64,000 nt of DNA from Nematostella vectensis (Eukaryota > Cnidaria > Anthozoa > Actiniaria > Edwardsiidae). The notes below the pieces were generated by a model. That model was not told the DNA's origin. It was given only the letters and a program-made list of their open reading frames with translations, and did not search any database. The DNA lies in the NCBI RefSeq assembly GCF_932526225.1, contig NC_064038.1, positions 2,544,001 to 2,608,000 of the forward strand. The letters are read 5' to 3'. The position numbers and the translations under genes are program-made. Of this stretch, positions 24,042 to 39,027 are shown one piece after another; position 1 is the first letter of the stretch; each line of letters begins with the position of its first letter.

Positions 24042-27040
24042 CGTAGAGCTTAACCCCTCTCACTCCTGCGTAGTTTTCGGAAAAATAAGAAGAAAAAAAA
24101 AAAACAAGAAAAAAACAAACAAAAAAAAACAGACCATCCAAAAAACCGTCTGACTTTGGGGGGAGGAGTGTTGACTGGCCCTCCCCCTCGTGAATTTTTC
24201 TCCGGATCTCCGGATCAATTCCGTAATGGCATCCATCGGAGTATGGAAATGGACCTGGAGGATACAAGCCTGGTATACATCATACATCTAGCAAAATGAG
24301 CTTGCTAGATTTACTGATGTCAACATTAGAAGGGGGAGGGACACTCTTTTCATACAGTACAATATTGCAGTTGTTACCTATTATTGAATAAGTGGGTAAC
24401 ATGTCTTTGTTTATCAAACAAGGTCTATTTCTGAGACAAGCAAATTCAAGGGAGAGCTGTTGAAATAACAGGGGAATGTTGAAGGAAAAACAATTATCTG
24501 ATTAAAAAAACTACTGTAGATTCCTTTGCACGAAGATAATAACAAACATAATTTTGATTGTTATTTAGGAGAAACGAGACGAGTTCTACAACATACTATG
24601 AAAAGTATGTATTACTCATCTAAATTATACAAGTAAAAAATTCTATTTAAAAAAATACTGTAAGTAATTAGGTAAATCCTAAAACATGTATAACATGTAC
24701 AACACACTAAAAACTCCATGGCTATTGACTGTTTTCTACTCACATGTTTTTACAGTATATACAATTTCATTCTGGTACATCTTGTGGTCACTGTGCCATC
24801 TTCAGGGCTACACCTAAAGCACCTGTGCACCCCATCCACCTAAGGGTGTCGGCTGCACAGGTGTTCCTGATGAAGGAGGGTAAGGAGGGCAGGAAAAGGT
24901 TCTGCGACACCTTGCTTTTATGGACCCCTATGATTCCGAGTTGAGTGTGGCCCCTGTAGATGTTGACAGGTCAACCTCACAGCCACATGAAAGAAATGCC
25001 TAATATCTTATGCTTTACAGTGAGTGTTTTGCAGTCAAGTTGGTTTCTGTTAGTGGGTAAAAATTATTATAAATAATTGTAATCATGACTATGGTCACAC
25101 TGTACATATAGAACTGTAAATGAATAGAAAAAAAGTATATATTTCCAGTCAAACTACAGAATTGCATGATAACCTTGAAAGTATTGAATAAAAGACTGCA
25201 AAACCAACATCTTTTGTACTAGTTGCTTAGTTGGTTGAATTGACCACGGGCAATTTTAAGCTGAATTCCTCCTTCCCCCACTCCCCCACCCCAGAAAAAA
25301 AATAATAAAAGAAAACTAAAACTAAAACAAAACCAACAGAGACCCCCTTCCAGCTATTTTCTCTTATTTTTTTACAGCTATTTAAAGGGGCAGTGCCATG
25401 GTAAGTGCTTTCAATAGCTCTCTGAACCTGACACAATGAAATTTAGTAAACTCTAATACTGACTTATGAGCTTTTGGTACATTTGGGGGACTTAAATTCA
25501 AAGAAAATGACCACAAACTGTCAATAAACATAGTTTCTATAAAATATTGCTTTCAATAAAATATTGCATATTATTTTAACAAGGTATTGACAGCTTTTAA
25601 AAAGGTCAACTATTTGTAGGCGATTAAAAGCCTACAATAAACACTGACATGCGCAGTACCATGACGCTGTCCCTTTAAGTCTTTCATTGCCATAACGCCC
25701 TGAGACGCCTGTAAAATATAGGCCCAACTCCAAAACGTCAAAAATGCAAACTAAACATCACCAGACCCGGATACTCATAGATTCATCCAAGGCATAGAAG
25801 ACCTGCAAAAGCGCATCTAAGCAATGTAATAGAATTGACTCTTTTGTCAAAATATCAACCTTAATTGCTGACCAATTCGTAATAAAATGCTTAAACTTAG
25901 AAACATTTCTTACCAAAAAAGACACAAAATTACGAACTACAAATAGAGACAAGCAAACACAGATCAAGTCACCAATAGATACCTTTATTGTGCTCCGTCA
26001 GGTCCCATTTTACAGCAATCAGTCACAATAATCAATGCTAGAACCTCCATTAGAAGCGAGTCACCATTGTTAGCCTATTTTGCATGCCTGCACTGCATCA
26101 TGGGAGTCTTGGAAACACCTTGACAGACAGGCGGGCAATCTCCTCCAACAGAATCATAACAGTTTGTTTATAAGTCTCTTTGCCCCGAAGCCAAACAAAA
26201 CATTTCCAGGTCCAAGAAACCCAGAATAAGCCTGAAAACAATTTTCAGTCAACGGTAGCTTAGCTTAACTGGTAGTGTTGGACTTGAAATAGGGGGGGAG
26301 GTTTCTGTTTTCAGTCTGTTTTTCTTACAATGTTGCTCAAAAGTAACCAGGAGTGAAAGGGTTGAAGTGAAATACAGCTATACTTAGTCAGGGTAGACAG
26401 TATTGCGGATTTTTTCGATATTCTATGCGATTTTACAAACCTCTCCCCCTTACGTCTTTCATTGCATTTTTTATTTTTTTTTTAATGAATATTTAGGCCG
26501 GTGAATAGCTTAATAAGCTCTACAAAGAAAAATAGAATCGCCAAATCGCACTTTTTTATTTCTATTTATTTTTGCTTTTTGCATGATATTAAAAAAACGG
26601 TTCTTAAAAAAACGTTTTTCTTTCTTCGCTTGTTTGATGTCCTGTACACGATAAAAGACAATGCGCCCGTGCGTTACGATGCCTCGCGCCGACATAGCGA
26701 GCCCCCAAGGGACTCAAGACGCCCAAATAGACCTGTATTTTTTTTCACCCTCTATCTCAGCGAGCTGTGCGTGGCGTAACCGTATTACAGGCCTGGGATC
26801 CTGGTTATTGTCCTCCCCATTAATGCGCGGGTTGGAATACCTTGCAAGAGTGTTGTACAGCATATTCGCCGGAAATATCGGTGCTTGGGGCCTTCGGGTT
26901 CTTTACAGCCTTCCGTAAAAGCCTTGTGCTGCCATACCGATTGGGTAATCCGTATGTATGGTTTCCGTTTTGTTTTTCAGGTCGGGTTCGATCCCATGCC
27001 AATGGCATTTTTTTCTTTTTTTTCTATTAATTTTTTTTTT
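24042..27040. repeat. Monomer 9 (island subtype, last member)
   Basis: Full copy, 2999 bp. Last copy with all three island markers. ACACCTAAAGC (near 24811) introduces an in-frame stop into the ORF that starts at +646 in other copies. Other private changes are AATTACGAAC (near 25928), TATTGTGCTCC (near 25986) and AGTTTGTTTATAAG (near 26161). Confidence 0.95.
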
Positions 27041-30040
27041 CGTAGAGCTTAACCCCTCTCACTCCTGCGTAGTTTTCGGAAAAATAAGAAGAAAAAAAAA
27101 ACAAGAAAAAAACAAACAAAAAAAAACAGACCATCCAAACAACCGTCTGACTTTGGGGGGAGGAGTGTTGACTGGCCCTCCCCCTCGTGAATTTTTCTCC
27201 GGATCTCCGGATCAATTCCGTAATGGCATCCATCGGAGTATGGAAATGGACCTGGAGGATACAAGCCTGGTATACATCATACATCTAGCAAAATGAGCTT
27301 GCTAGATTTACTGATGTCAACATTAGAAGGGGGAGGGACACTCTTTTCATACAGTACAATATTGCAGTTGTTACCTATTATTGAATAAGTGGGTAACATG
27401 TCTTTGTTTATCAAACAAGGTCTATTTCTGAGACAAGCAAATTCAAGGGAGAGCTGTTGAAATAACAGGGGAATGTTGAAGGAAAAACAATTATCTGATT
27501 AAAAAACTACTGTAGATTCCTTTGCACGAAGATAATAACAAACATAATTTTGATTGTTATTTAGGAGGAACGAGACGAGTTCTACAACATACTATGAAAA
27601 GTATGTATTACTCATCTAAATTATACAAGTAAAAAATTCTATTTAAAAAAATACTGTAAGTAATTAGGTAAATCCTAAAACATGTATAACATGTACAACA
27701 CACTAAAAACTCCATGGCTATTGACTGTTTTCTACTCACATGTTTTTACAGTATATACAATTTCATTCTGGTACATCTTGTGGTCACTGTGCCATCTTCA
27801 GGGCTACACCCAAAGCACCTGTGCACCCCATCCACCTAAGGGTGTCGGCTGCACAGGTGTTCCTGATGAAGGAGGGTAAGGAGGGCAGGAAAAGGTTCTG
27901 TGACACCTTGCTTTTATAGACCCCTATGATTCCGAGTTGAGTGTGGCCCCTGTAGATGTTGACAGGTCAACCTCACAGCCACATGAAAGAAATGCCTAAT
28001 ATCTTATGCTTTACAGTGAGTGTTTTGCAGTCAAGTTGGTTTCTGTTAGTGGGTAAAAATTATTATAAATAATTGTAATCATGACTATGGTCACACTGTA
28101 CATATAGAACTGTAAATGAATAAAAAAAAAGTATATATTTCCAGTCAAACTACAGAATTGTATGATAACCTTGAAAGTATTGAATAAAAGACTGCAAAAC
28201 CAACATCTTTTGTACTAGTTGCTTAGTTGGTTGAATTGACCACGGGCAATTTTAAGCTGAATTCCTCCTTCCCCCACTCCCCCACCCCAGAAAAAAAATA
28301 ATAAAAGAAAACTAAAACTAAAACAAAACCAACAGAGACCCCCTCCAGCTATTTTCTCTTCTTTTTTTTTACAGCTATTTAAAGGGGCAGTGCCATGGTA
28401 AGTGCTTTCAATAGCTCTCTGAACCTGACACAATGAAATTTAGTAAACTCTAATACTGACTTATGAGCTTTTGGTACATGTGGGGGACTTAAATTCAAAG
28501 AAAATGACCACAAACTGTCAATAAACATAGTTTCTATAAAATATTGCTTTCAATAAAATATTGCATATTATTTTAACAAGGTATTGACAGCTTTTAAAAA
28601 GGTCAACTATTTGTAGGCGATTAAAAGCCTACAATAAACACTGACATGCGCAGTACCATGACGCTGTCCCTTTAAGTCTTTCATTGCCATAACGCCCTGA
28701 GACGCCTGTATAATATAGGCCCAACTCCAAAACGTCAAAAATGCAAACTAAACATCACCAGACCCGGATACTCATAGATTCATCCAAGGCATAGACGACC
28801 TGCAAAAGCGCATCTAAGCAATGTAATAGAATTGACTCTTTTGTCAAAATATCAACCTTAACTGCTGACCAATTCGTAATAAAATGCTTAAACTTAGAAA
28901 CATTTCTTACCAAAAAAGACACAAAATTCCGAACTACAAATAGAGACAAGCAAACACAGATCAAGTCACCAATAGATACCTTTATTGCGCTCCGTCAGGT
29001 CCCATTTTACAGCAATCAGTCACAATAATCAATGCTAGAACCTCCATTAGAAGCGAGTCACCATTGTTAGCCTATTTTGCATGCCTGCACTGCATCATGG
29101 GAGTCTTGGAAACACCTTGACAGACAGGCGGGCAATCTCCTCCAACAGAATCATAACAGTTATTTTATAAGTCTCTTTGCCCCGAAGCCAAACAAAACAT
29201 TTCCAGGTCCAAGAAACCCAGAATAAGACTGAAAACAATTTTCAGTCAACGGTAGCTTAGCTTAACTGGTAGTGTTGGACTTGAAATAGGGGGGGAGGTT
29301 TCTGTTTTCAGTCTGTTTTTCTTACAATGTTGCTCAAAAGTAACCAGGAGTGAAAGGGTTGAAGTGAAATACAGCTATACTTAGTAAGGGTAGAGAGTAT
29401 TGCGGATTTTTTCGATATTCTATGCGATTTTACAAACCTCTCCCCCTTACGTCTTTCATTGCATTTTTTATTTTTTTTTAATGAATATTTAGGCCGGTGA
29501 ATAGCTTAATAAGCTCTACAAAGAAAAATAGAATCGCCAAATCGCACTTTTTTTATTTCTATTTATTTTTGCTTTTTGCATGATATTAAAAAAACGGTTC
29601 CTAAAAAAAAAAACGTTTTTCTTTCTTCGCTTGTTTGATGTCCTGTACACGATAAAAGACAATGCGCCCGTGCGTTACGATGCCACGCGCCGACATAGCG
29701 AGCCCCCAAGGGACTCAAGACGCCCAAATAGACCTGTATTTTTTTTCACCCTCTATCTCAGCGAGCTGTGCGTGGCGTAACCGTATTACAGGCCTGGGAT
29801 CCTGGTTATTGTCCTCCCCATTAATGCGCGGGTCGGAATACCTTGCAAGAGTGTTGTACAGCATATTCGCCGGAAATATCGGTGCTTGGGGCCTTCGGGT
29901 TCTTTACAGCCTTCCGTAAAAGCCTTGTACTGCCATACCGATTGGGTAATCCGTATGTATGGTTTCCGTTTTGTTTTTCAGGTCGGGTTCGATCCCATGC
30001 CAATGGCATTTTTTTCTTTTTTTTTCATTAATTTTTTTTT
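27041..30040. repeat. Monomer 10
   Basis: Full copy, 3000 bp. It returns to the outer subtype (GGAGGAACGAG, GTACATGTGGGGG, CATAGACGACCTG). Private changes include TTTTATAGACC (near 27912), TTGTATGATAACC (near 28158), CTTCTTTTTTTTTAC (near 28358), CTTAACTGCTGACC (near 28857), AGTTATTTTATAAG (near 29158) and GCGGGTCGGAAT (near 29829). Confidence 0.95.
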
Positions 30041-33000
30041 CGTAGAGCTTAACCCCTCTCACTCCTGCGTAGTTTTCGGAAAAATAAGAAGAAAAAAAAA
30101 AACAAGAAAAAAAAAAAAACAAAAAAAACAGACCATCCAAACAACCGTCTGACTTTGGGGAGAGGAGTGTTGACTGGCCCTCCCCCTCGTGAATTTTTCT
30201 CCGGATCTCCGGATCAATTCCGTAATGGCATCCATCGGAGTATGGAAATGGACCTGGAGGATACAAGCCTGGTATACATCATACATCTAGCAAAATGAGC
30301 TTGCTAGATTTACTGATGTCAACATTAGAAGGGGGAGGGACACTCTTTTCATACAGTACACTATTGCAGTTGTTACCTATTATTGAATAAGTGGGTAACA
30401 TGTCTTTGTTTATCAAACAAGGTCTATTTCTGAGACAAGCAAATTCAAGGGAGAGCTGTTGAAATAACAGGGGAATGTTGAAGGGAAAACAATTATCTGA
30501 TTAAAAAACTACTGTAGATTCCTTTGCACGAAGATAATAACAAACATAATTTTGATTGTTATTTAGGAGGAACGAGACGAGTTCTACAACATAATATGAA
30601 AAGTATGTATTACTCATCTAAATTATACAAGTAAAAAATTCTATTTAAAAAAAATACTGTAAGTAATTAGGTAAATCCTAAAACATGTATAACATGTACA
30701 ACACACTAAAAACTCCATGGCTATTGACTGTTTTCTACTCACATGTTTTTACAGTATATACAATTTCATTCTGGTACATCTTGTGGTCACTGTGCCATCT
30801 TCAGGGCTACACCCAAAGCACATGTTCACCCCATCCACCTAAGGGTGTCGGCTGCACAGGTGTTCCTGATGAAGGAGGGTAAGGAGGGCAGGAAAAGGTT
30901 TTGAGACACCTTGCTTTTATGGACCCCTATGATTCCGAGTTGAGTGTGGCCCCTGTAGATGTTGACAGGTCAACCTCACAGCCACATGAGAGAAATGCCT
31001 AATATCTTATGCTTTACAGTGAGTGTTTTGCAGTCAAGTTGGTTTCTGTTAGTGGGTAAAAATTATTATAAATAATTGTAATCATGACTATGGTCACACT
31101 GAACATATAGAACTGTAAATGAATAGAAAAAAAGTATATATTTCCAGTCAAACTACAGAATTGCATGATAACCTTGAAAGTATTGAATAAAAGACTGCAA
31201 AACCAACATCTTTTGTACTAGTTGCTTAGTTGGTTGAATTGACCACGGGCAATTTTAACCTGAATTCCTCCTTCCCCCACTCCCCCACCCCAGAAAAAAA
31301 ATAATAAAAGAAAACTAAAACTAAAACAAAACCAACAGAGACCCCTTCCAGCTATTTTCTCTTATTTTTCTACAGCTATTTAAAGGGGCAGTGCCATGGT
31401 AAGTGCTTTCAATAGCTCTCTGAACCTGACACAATGAAATTTAGTAAACTCTAATACTGACTTATGAGCTTTTGGTACATGTGGGGGACTTAAATTCAAA
31501 GAAAATGACCACAAACTGTCAATAAACATAGTTTCTATAAAATATTGCTTTCAATAAAATATTGCATATTATTTTAACAAGGTATTGACAGCTTTTAAAA
31601 AGGTCAACTATTTGTAGGCGATTAAAAGCCTACAATAAACACTGACATGCGCAGTACCATGACGCTGTCCCTTTAAGTCTTTCATTGCCATAACGCCCTG
31701 AGACGCCTGTAAAATATAGGCCCAACTCCAAAACGTCAAAAATGCAAACTAAACATCACCAGACCCGGATACTCATAGATTCATCCAAGGCATAGACGAC
31801 CTGCAAAAGCGCATCTAAGCAATGTAATAGAATTGACTCTTTTGTCAAAATATCAGCCTTAATTGCTGACCAATTCGTAATAAAATGCTTAAACTTAGAA
31901 ACATTTCTTACCAAAAAAGACACAAAATTCCGAACTACAAATAGAGACAAGCAAACACAGATCAAGTCACCAATAGATACCTTTATTGCGCTCCGTCAGG
32001 TCCCATTTTACAGCAATCAGTCACAATAATCAATGCTAGAACCTCCATTAGAAGCGAGTCACCATTGTTAGCCTATTTTGCATGCCTGCACTGCATCATG
32101 GGAGTCTTGGAAACACCTTGACAGACAGGCGGGCAATCTCCTCCAACAGAATCATAACAGTTTTTTTATAAGTCTCTTTGCCCCGAAGCCAAACAAAACA
32201 TTTTCAGATCCAAGAAACCCAGAATAAGCCTGAAAACAATTTTCAGTCAACGGTAGCTTAGCTTAACTGGTAGTGTTGGACTTGAAATAGGGGGGGAGGT
32301 TTCTGTTTTCAGTCTGTTTTTCTTACAATGTTGCTCAAAAGTAACCAGGAGTGAAAGGGTTGAAGTGAAATACAGCTATACTTAGTCAGGGTAGACAGTA
32401 TTGCGGATTTTTTCGATATTCTATGCGATTTTACAAACCTCTCCCCCTTACGTCTTTCATTGCATTTTTTATTTTTTTTTTAATGAATATTTAGGCCGGT
32501 GAATAGCTTAATAAGCTCTACAAAGAAAAATAGAATCGCCAAATCGCACTTTTTTATTTCTATTTATTTTTGCTTTTTGCATGATATTAAAAAAAACGGT
32601 TCCTAAAAAAAACGTTTTTCTTTCTTCGCTTGTTTGATGTCCTGTACACGATAAAAGACAATGCGCCCGTGCGTTACGATGCCACGCGCTGACATAGCGA
32701 GCCCCCAAGGGACTCAAGACGCCCAAATAGACCTGTATTTTTTTTCACCCTCTATCTCAGCGAGCTGTGCGTGGCGTAACCGTATTACAGGCCTGGGATC
32801 CTGGCTATTGTCCTCCCCATTAATGCGCGGGTTGGAATACCTTGCAAGAGTGTTGTACAGCATATTCGCCGGAAATATCGGTGCTTGGGGCCTTCGGGTT
32901 CTTTACAGCCTTCCGTAAAAGCCTTGTGCTGCCATACCGATTGGGTAATCCGTATGTATGGTTTCCGTTTTGTTTTTCAGGTCGGGTTCGATCCCATGCC

Positions 33001-33043
33001 AATGGCATTTTTTTCTTTTTTTTTTCTATTAATTTTTTTTTTT
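30041..33043. repeat. Monomer 11 (gamma-like)
   Basis: Full copy, 3003 bp. It carries TATCAGCCTTAATTG (near 31850), a marker shared only with monomers 17 and 20 (gamma). Private changes include CATGTTCACC (near 30822), GGTTTTGAGACACC (near 30897), ACTGAACATATAG (near 31098) and CACATGAGAGAAATG (near 30983). Confidence 0.95.
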
Positions 33044-36039
33044 CGTAGAGCTTAACCCCTCTCACTCCTGCGTAGTTTTCGGAAAAATAAGAAGAAAAAA
33101 AAAACAAGAAAAAAAAAAAAACAAAAAAAACAGACCATCCAAACAACCGTCTGACTTTGGGGGGAGGAGTGTTGACTGGCCCTCCCCCTCGTGAATTTTT
33201 CTCCGGATCTCCGGATCAATTCCGTAATGGCATCCATCGGAGTATGGAAATGGACCTGGAGGATACAAGCCTGGTATACATCATACATCTAGCAAAATGA
33301 GCTTGCTAGATTTACTGATGTCAACATTAGAAGGGGGAGGGACACTCTTTTCATACAGTACAATATTGCAGTTGTTACCTATTATTGAATAAGTGGGTAA
33401 CATGTCTTTGTTTATCAAACAAGGTCTATTTCTGAGACAAGCAAATTCAAGGGAGAGCTGTTGAAATAACAGGGGAATGTTGAAGGAAAAACAATTATCT
33501 GATTAAAAAACTACTGTAGATTCCTTTGCACGAAGATAATAACAAACATAATTTTGATTGTTATTTAGGAGGAACGAGACGAGTTCTACAACATACTATG
33601 AAAAATATGTATTACTCATCTAAATTATACAAGTAAAAAATTCTATTTAAAAAAATACTGTAAGTAATTAGGTAAATCCTAAAACATGTATAACATGTAC
33701 AACACACTAAAAACTCCATGGCTATTGACTGTTTTCTACTCACATGTTTTTACAGTATATGCAATTTCATTCTGGTACATCTTGTGGTCACTGTGCCATC
33801 TTCAGGGCTACACCCAAACCACCTGTGCACCCCATCCACCTAAGGGTGTCGGCTGCACAGGTGTTCCTGATGAAGGAGGGTAAGGAGGGCAGGAAAAGGT
33901 TCTGCGACACCTTGCTTTTATGGACCCCTATGATTCCGAGTTGAGTGTGGCCCCTGTAGATGTTGACAGGTCAACCTCACAGCCACATGAAAGAAATGCC
34001 TAATATCTTATGCTTTACAGTGAGTGTTTTGCAGTCAAGTTGGTTTCTGTTAGTGGGTAAAAATTATTATAAATAATTGTAATCATGACTATGGTCACAC
34101 TGTACATATAGAACTGTAAATGAATAGAAAAAAAAGTATATATTTCCAGTCAAACTACAGAATTGCATGATAACCTTGAAAGTATTGAATAAAAGACTGC
34201 AAAACTAACATCTTTTGTACTAGTTGCTTAGTTGGTTGAATTGACCACGTGCAATTTTAAGCTGAATTCCTCCTTCCCCCACTCCCCCACCCCAGAAAAA
34301 AAATAATAAAAGAAAACTAAAACTAAAACAAAACCAACAGAGACCCCCTCCAGCTATTTTCTCTTATTTTTTTTACAGCTATTTAAAGGGGCAGTGCCAT
34401 GGTAAGTGCTTTCAATAGCTCTCTGAACCTGACACAATGAAATTTAGTAAACTCTAATACTGACTTATGAGCTTTTGGTACATGTGGGGGACTTAAATTC
34501 AAAGAAAATGACCACAAACTGTCAATAAACATAGTTTCTATAAAATATTGCTTTCAATAAAATATTGCATATTATTTTAACAAGGTATTTACAGCTTTTA
34601 AAAAGGTCAATTATTTGTAGGCGATTAAAAGCCTACAATAAACACTGACATGCGCAGTACCATGACGCTGTCCCTTTAAGTCTTTCATTGCCATAACGCC
34701 CTGAGACGCCTGTATAATATAGGCCCAACTCCAAAACGTCAAAAATGCAAACTAAACATCACCAGACCCGGATACTCATAGATTCATCCAAGTCATAGAC
34801 GACCTGCAAAAGCGCATCTAAGCAATGTAATAGAATTGACTCTTTTGTCAAAATATCAACATTAATTGCTGACCAATTCGTAATAAAATGCTTAAACTTA
34901 GAAACATTTCTTACCAAAAAAGACACAAAATTCCGAACTACAAATAGAGACAAGCAAACACAGATCAAGTCACCAATAGATACCTTTACCTTTATTGCGC
35001 TCCGTCAGGTCCCATTTTACAGCAATCAGTCACAATAATCAATGCTAGAACCTCCATTAGAAGCGAGTCACCATTGTTAGCCTATTTTGCATGCCTGCAC
35101 TGCATCATGGGAGTCTTGGAAACACCTTGACAGACAGGCGGGCAATCTCCTCCAACAGAATCATAACAGTTTTTTTATAAGTCTCTTTGCCCCGAAGCCA
35201 AACAAAACATTTCCAGGTCCAAGAAACCCAGAATAAGCCTGAAAACAATTTTCAGTCAACGGTAGCTTAGCTTAACTGGTAGTGTTGGACTTGAAATAGG
35301 GGGGGAGGTTTCTGTTTTCAGTCTGTTTTTCTTACAATGTTGCTCAAAAGTAACCAGGAGTGAAAGGGTTGAAGTGAAATACAGCTATACTTAGTCAGGG
35401 TAGACAGTATTGCGGATTTTTTCGATATTCTATGCGATTTTACAAACCTCTCCCCCTTACGTCTTTCATTGCATTTTTTATTTTTTTTTTAATGAATATT
35501 TAGGCCGGTGAATAGCTTAATAAGCTCTACAAAGAAAAATAGAATCGCCAAATTGCACTTTTTTATTTCTATTTATTTTTGCTTTTTGCATGATATTAAA
35601 AAAACGGTTCCTAAAAAAACGTTTTTCTTTCTTCGCTTGTTTGATGTCCTGTACACGATAAAAGACAATGCGCCCGTGCGTTACGATGCCACGCGCCGAC
35701 ATAGCGAGCCCCCAAGGGACTCAGGACGCCCAAATAGACCTGTATTTTTTTTCACCCTCTATCTCAGCGAGCTGTGCGTGGCGTAACCGTATTACAGGCC
35801 TGGGATCCTGGTTATTGTCCTCCCCATTAATGCGCGGGTTGGAATACCTTGCAAGAGTGTTGTACAGCATATTCGCCGGAAATATAGGTGCTTGGGGCCT
35901 TTGGGTTCTTTACAGCCTTCCGTAAAAGCCTTGTGCTGCCATACCGATTGGGTAATCCGTATGTATGGTTTCCGTTTTGTTTTTCAGGTCGGGTTCGATC
36001 CCATGCCAATGGCATTTTTTTCTATTAATTTTTTTTTTT
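33044..36039. repeat. Monomer 12 (alpha subtype)
   Basis: Full copy, 2996 bp. Alpha markers, shared with monomers 16 and 19: GTATATGCAATTTC (near 33755), CCAAACCACC (near 33813), an 8-A run before GTATATATTTCC, GGTATTTACAGC (near 34585), CAATTATTTG, AAGTCATAG (near 34790), AACATTAATTGC, and a 6-bp tandem duplication giving ACCTTTACCTTT near 34982. Confidence 0.95.
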
Positions 36040-39027
36040 CGTAGAGCTTAACCCCTCTCACTCCTGCGTAGTTTTCGGAAAAATAAGAAGAAAAAAAAAA
36101 AACAAGAAAAAAAAAATAGACCATCCAAACAACCGTCTGATTTTGGGGGGAGGAGTGTTGACTGGCCCTCCCCCTCGTGAATTTTTCTCCGGATCTCCGG
36201 ATCAATTCCGTAATGGCATCCATCGGAGTATGGAAATGGACCTGGAGGATACAAGCCTGGTATACATCATACATCTAGCAAAATGAGCTTGCTAGATTTA
36301 CTGATGTCAACATTAGAAGGGGGAGGGACACTCTTTTCATACAGTACAATATTGCAGTTGTTACCTATTATTGAATAAGTGGGTAACATGTCTTTGTTTA
36401 TCAAACAAGGTCTATTTCTGAGACAAGCAAATTCAAGGGAGAGCTGTTGAAATAACAGGGGAATGTTGAAGGAAAAACAATTATCTGATTAAAAAACTAC
36501 TGTAGATTCCTTTGCACGAAGATAATAACAAACATAATTTTGATTGTTATTTAGGAGGAACGAGACGAGTTCTACAACATACTATGAAAAGTATGTATTA
36601 CTCATCTAAATTATACAAGTAAAAAATTCTATTTAAAAAATACTGTAAGTAATTAGGTAAATCCTAAAACATGTATAACATGTACAACACACTAAAAACT
36701 CCATGGCTATTGACTGTTTTCTACTCACATGTTTTTACAGTATATACAATTTCATTCTGGTACATCTTGTGGTCACTGTGCCATCTTCAGGGCTACACCC
36801 AAAGCACATGTGCACCCCATCCACCTAAGGGTGTCGGCTGCACAGGTGTTCCTGATGAAGGAGGGTAAGGAGGGCAGGAAAAGGTTCTGAGACACCTTGC
36901 TTTTATGGACCCCTATGATTCCGAGTTGAGTGTGGCCCCTGTAGATGTTGACAGGTCAACCTCACAGCCACATGAAAGAAATGCCTAATATCTTATGCTT
37001 TACAGTGAGTGTTTTGCAGTCAAGTTGGTTTCTGTTAGTGGGTAAAAATTATTATAAATAATTGTAATCATGACTATGGTCACACTGTACATATAGAACT
37101 GTAAATGAATAGAAAAAAAGTATATATTTCCAGTCAAACTACAGAATTGCATGATAACCTTGAAAGTATTGAATAAAAGACTGCAAAACCAATATCTTTT
37201 GTACTAGTTGCTTAGTTGGTTGAATTGACCACGGGCAATTTTAAGCTGAATTCCTCCTTCCCCCACTCCCCCACCCCAGAAAAAAAATAATAAAAGAAAA
37301 CTAAAACTAAAACAAAACCAACAGAGACCCCTTCCAGCTATTTTCTCTTATTTTTTATAGCTATTTAAAGGGGCAGTGCCATGGTAAGTGCTTTTAATAG
37401 CTCTCTGAACCTGACACAATGAAATTTAGTAAACTCTAATACTGACTTATGAGCTTTTGGTACATGTGGGGGACTTAAATTCAAAGAAAATGACCACAAA
37501 CTGTCAATAAACATAGTTTCTATAAAATATTGCTTTCAATAAAATATTGCATATTATTTTAACAAGGTATTGACAGCTTTTAAAAAGGTCAACTATTTGT
37601 AGGCGATTAAAAGCCTACAATAAACACTGACATGCGCAGTACCATGACGCTGTCCCTTTAAGTCTTTCATTGCCATAACGCCCTCAGACGCCTGTAAAAT
37701 ATATGCCCAACTCCAAAACGTCAAAAATGCAAACTAAACATCACCAGACCCAGATACTCATAGATTCACCCAAGGCATAGACGACCTGCAAAAGCGCATC
37801 TAAGCGATGTAATAGAATTGACTCTTTTGTCAAAATATCAACCTTAATTGCTGACCAATTCGTAATAAAATGCTTAAACTTAGAAACATTTCTTACCAAA
37901 AAAGACACAAAATTCCGAACTACAAATAGAGACAAGCAAACACAGATCAAGTCACCAATAGATACCTTTATTGCGCTCCGTCAGGTCCCATTTTACAGCA
38001 ATCAGTCACAATAATCAATGCTAGAACCTCCATTAGAAGCGAGTCACCATTGTTAGCCTATTTTGCATGCCTGCACTGCATCATGGGAGTCTTGGAAACA
38101 CCTTGACAGACAGGCGGGCAATCTCCTCCAACAGAATCATAACAGTTTTTTTATAAGTCTCTTTGCCCCGAAGCCAAACAAAACATTTCAAGGTCCAAGA
38201 AACCCAGAATAAGCCTGAAAACAATTTTCAGTCAACGGTAGCTTAGCTTAACTGGTAGTGTTGGACTTGAAATAGGGGGGGAGGTTTCTGTTTTCAGTCT
38301 GTTTTTCTTACAATGTTGCTCAAAAGTAACCAGGAGTGAAAGGGTTGAAGTAAAATACAGCTATACTTAGTCAGGGTAGACAGTATTGCGGATTTTTTCG
38401 ATATTCTATGCGATTTTACAAACCTCTCCCCCTTACGTCTTTCATTGCATTTTTTATTTTTTTTTTAATGAATATTTAGGCCGGTGAATAGCTTAATAAG
38501 CTCTACAAAGAAAAATAGAATCGCCAAATCGCACTTTTTTTATTTCTATTTATTTTTGCTTTTTGCATGATATTAAAAAAACGGTTCCTAAAAAAAACGT
38601 TTTTCTTTCTTCGCTTGTCTGATGTACTGTACACGATAAAAGACAATGCGCCCGTGCGTTACGATGCCACGCGCCGACATAGCGAGCCCCCAAGGGACTC
38701 AAGACGCCCAAATAGACCTGTATTTTTTTTCACCCTCTATCTCAGCGAGCTGTGCGTGGCGTAACCGTATTACAGGCCTGGGATCCTGGTTATTGTCCTC
38801 CCCATTAATGCGCGGGTTGGAATACCTTGCAAGAGTGTTGTACAGCATATTCGCCGGAAATATCGGTGCTTGGGGCCTTCGGGTTCTTTACAGCCTTCCG
38901 TAAAAGCCTTGTGCTGCCATACCGATTTGGTAATCCGTATGTATGGTTTCCGTTTTGTTTTTCAGGTCGGGTTCGATCCCATGCCAATGGCATTTTTTTC
39001 TTTTTTTTTTCTATTAATTTTTTTTTT
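36040..39027. repeat. Monomer 13 (beta subtype, shortest full copy)
   Basis: Full copy, 2988 bp. Beta markers: CCAATATC (near 37189), ACCCCTTCC, CTTTTAATAGC (near 37391), GCCCTCAGACG (near 37680), ATATATGCCC, GACCCAGATAC (near 37746) and TTCACCCAAGG. The poly-T tract just before its start and its A-rich tract are both contracted. GCGATGTAAT (near 37804) is private. Confidence 0.95.

Larger units (their letters stand above)
6010..27040. repeat. Island subtype block (monomers 3-9)
   Basis: Seven adjacent monomers share GTACATTTGGGGG (versus GTACATGTGGGGG elsewhere) and CATAGAAGACCTG (versus CATAGACGACCTG). Six of the seven (not monomer 4) share GGAGAAACGAG (versus GGAGGAACGAG). Monomers 1-2 and 10-21 lack these, so the block was homogenised or inserted as a unit within an older array. 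Confidence 0.85.
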
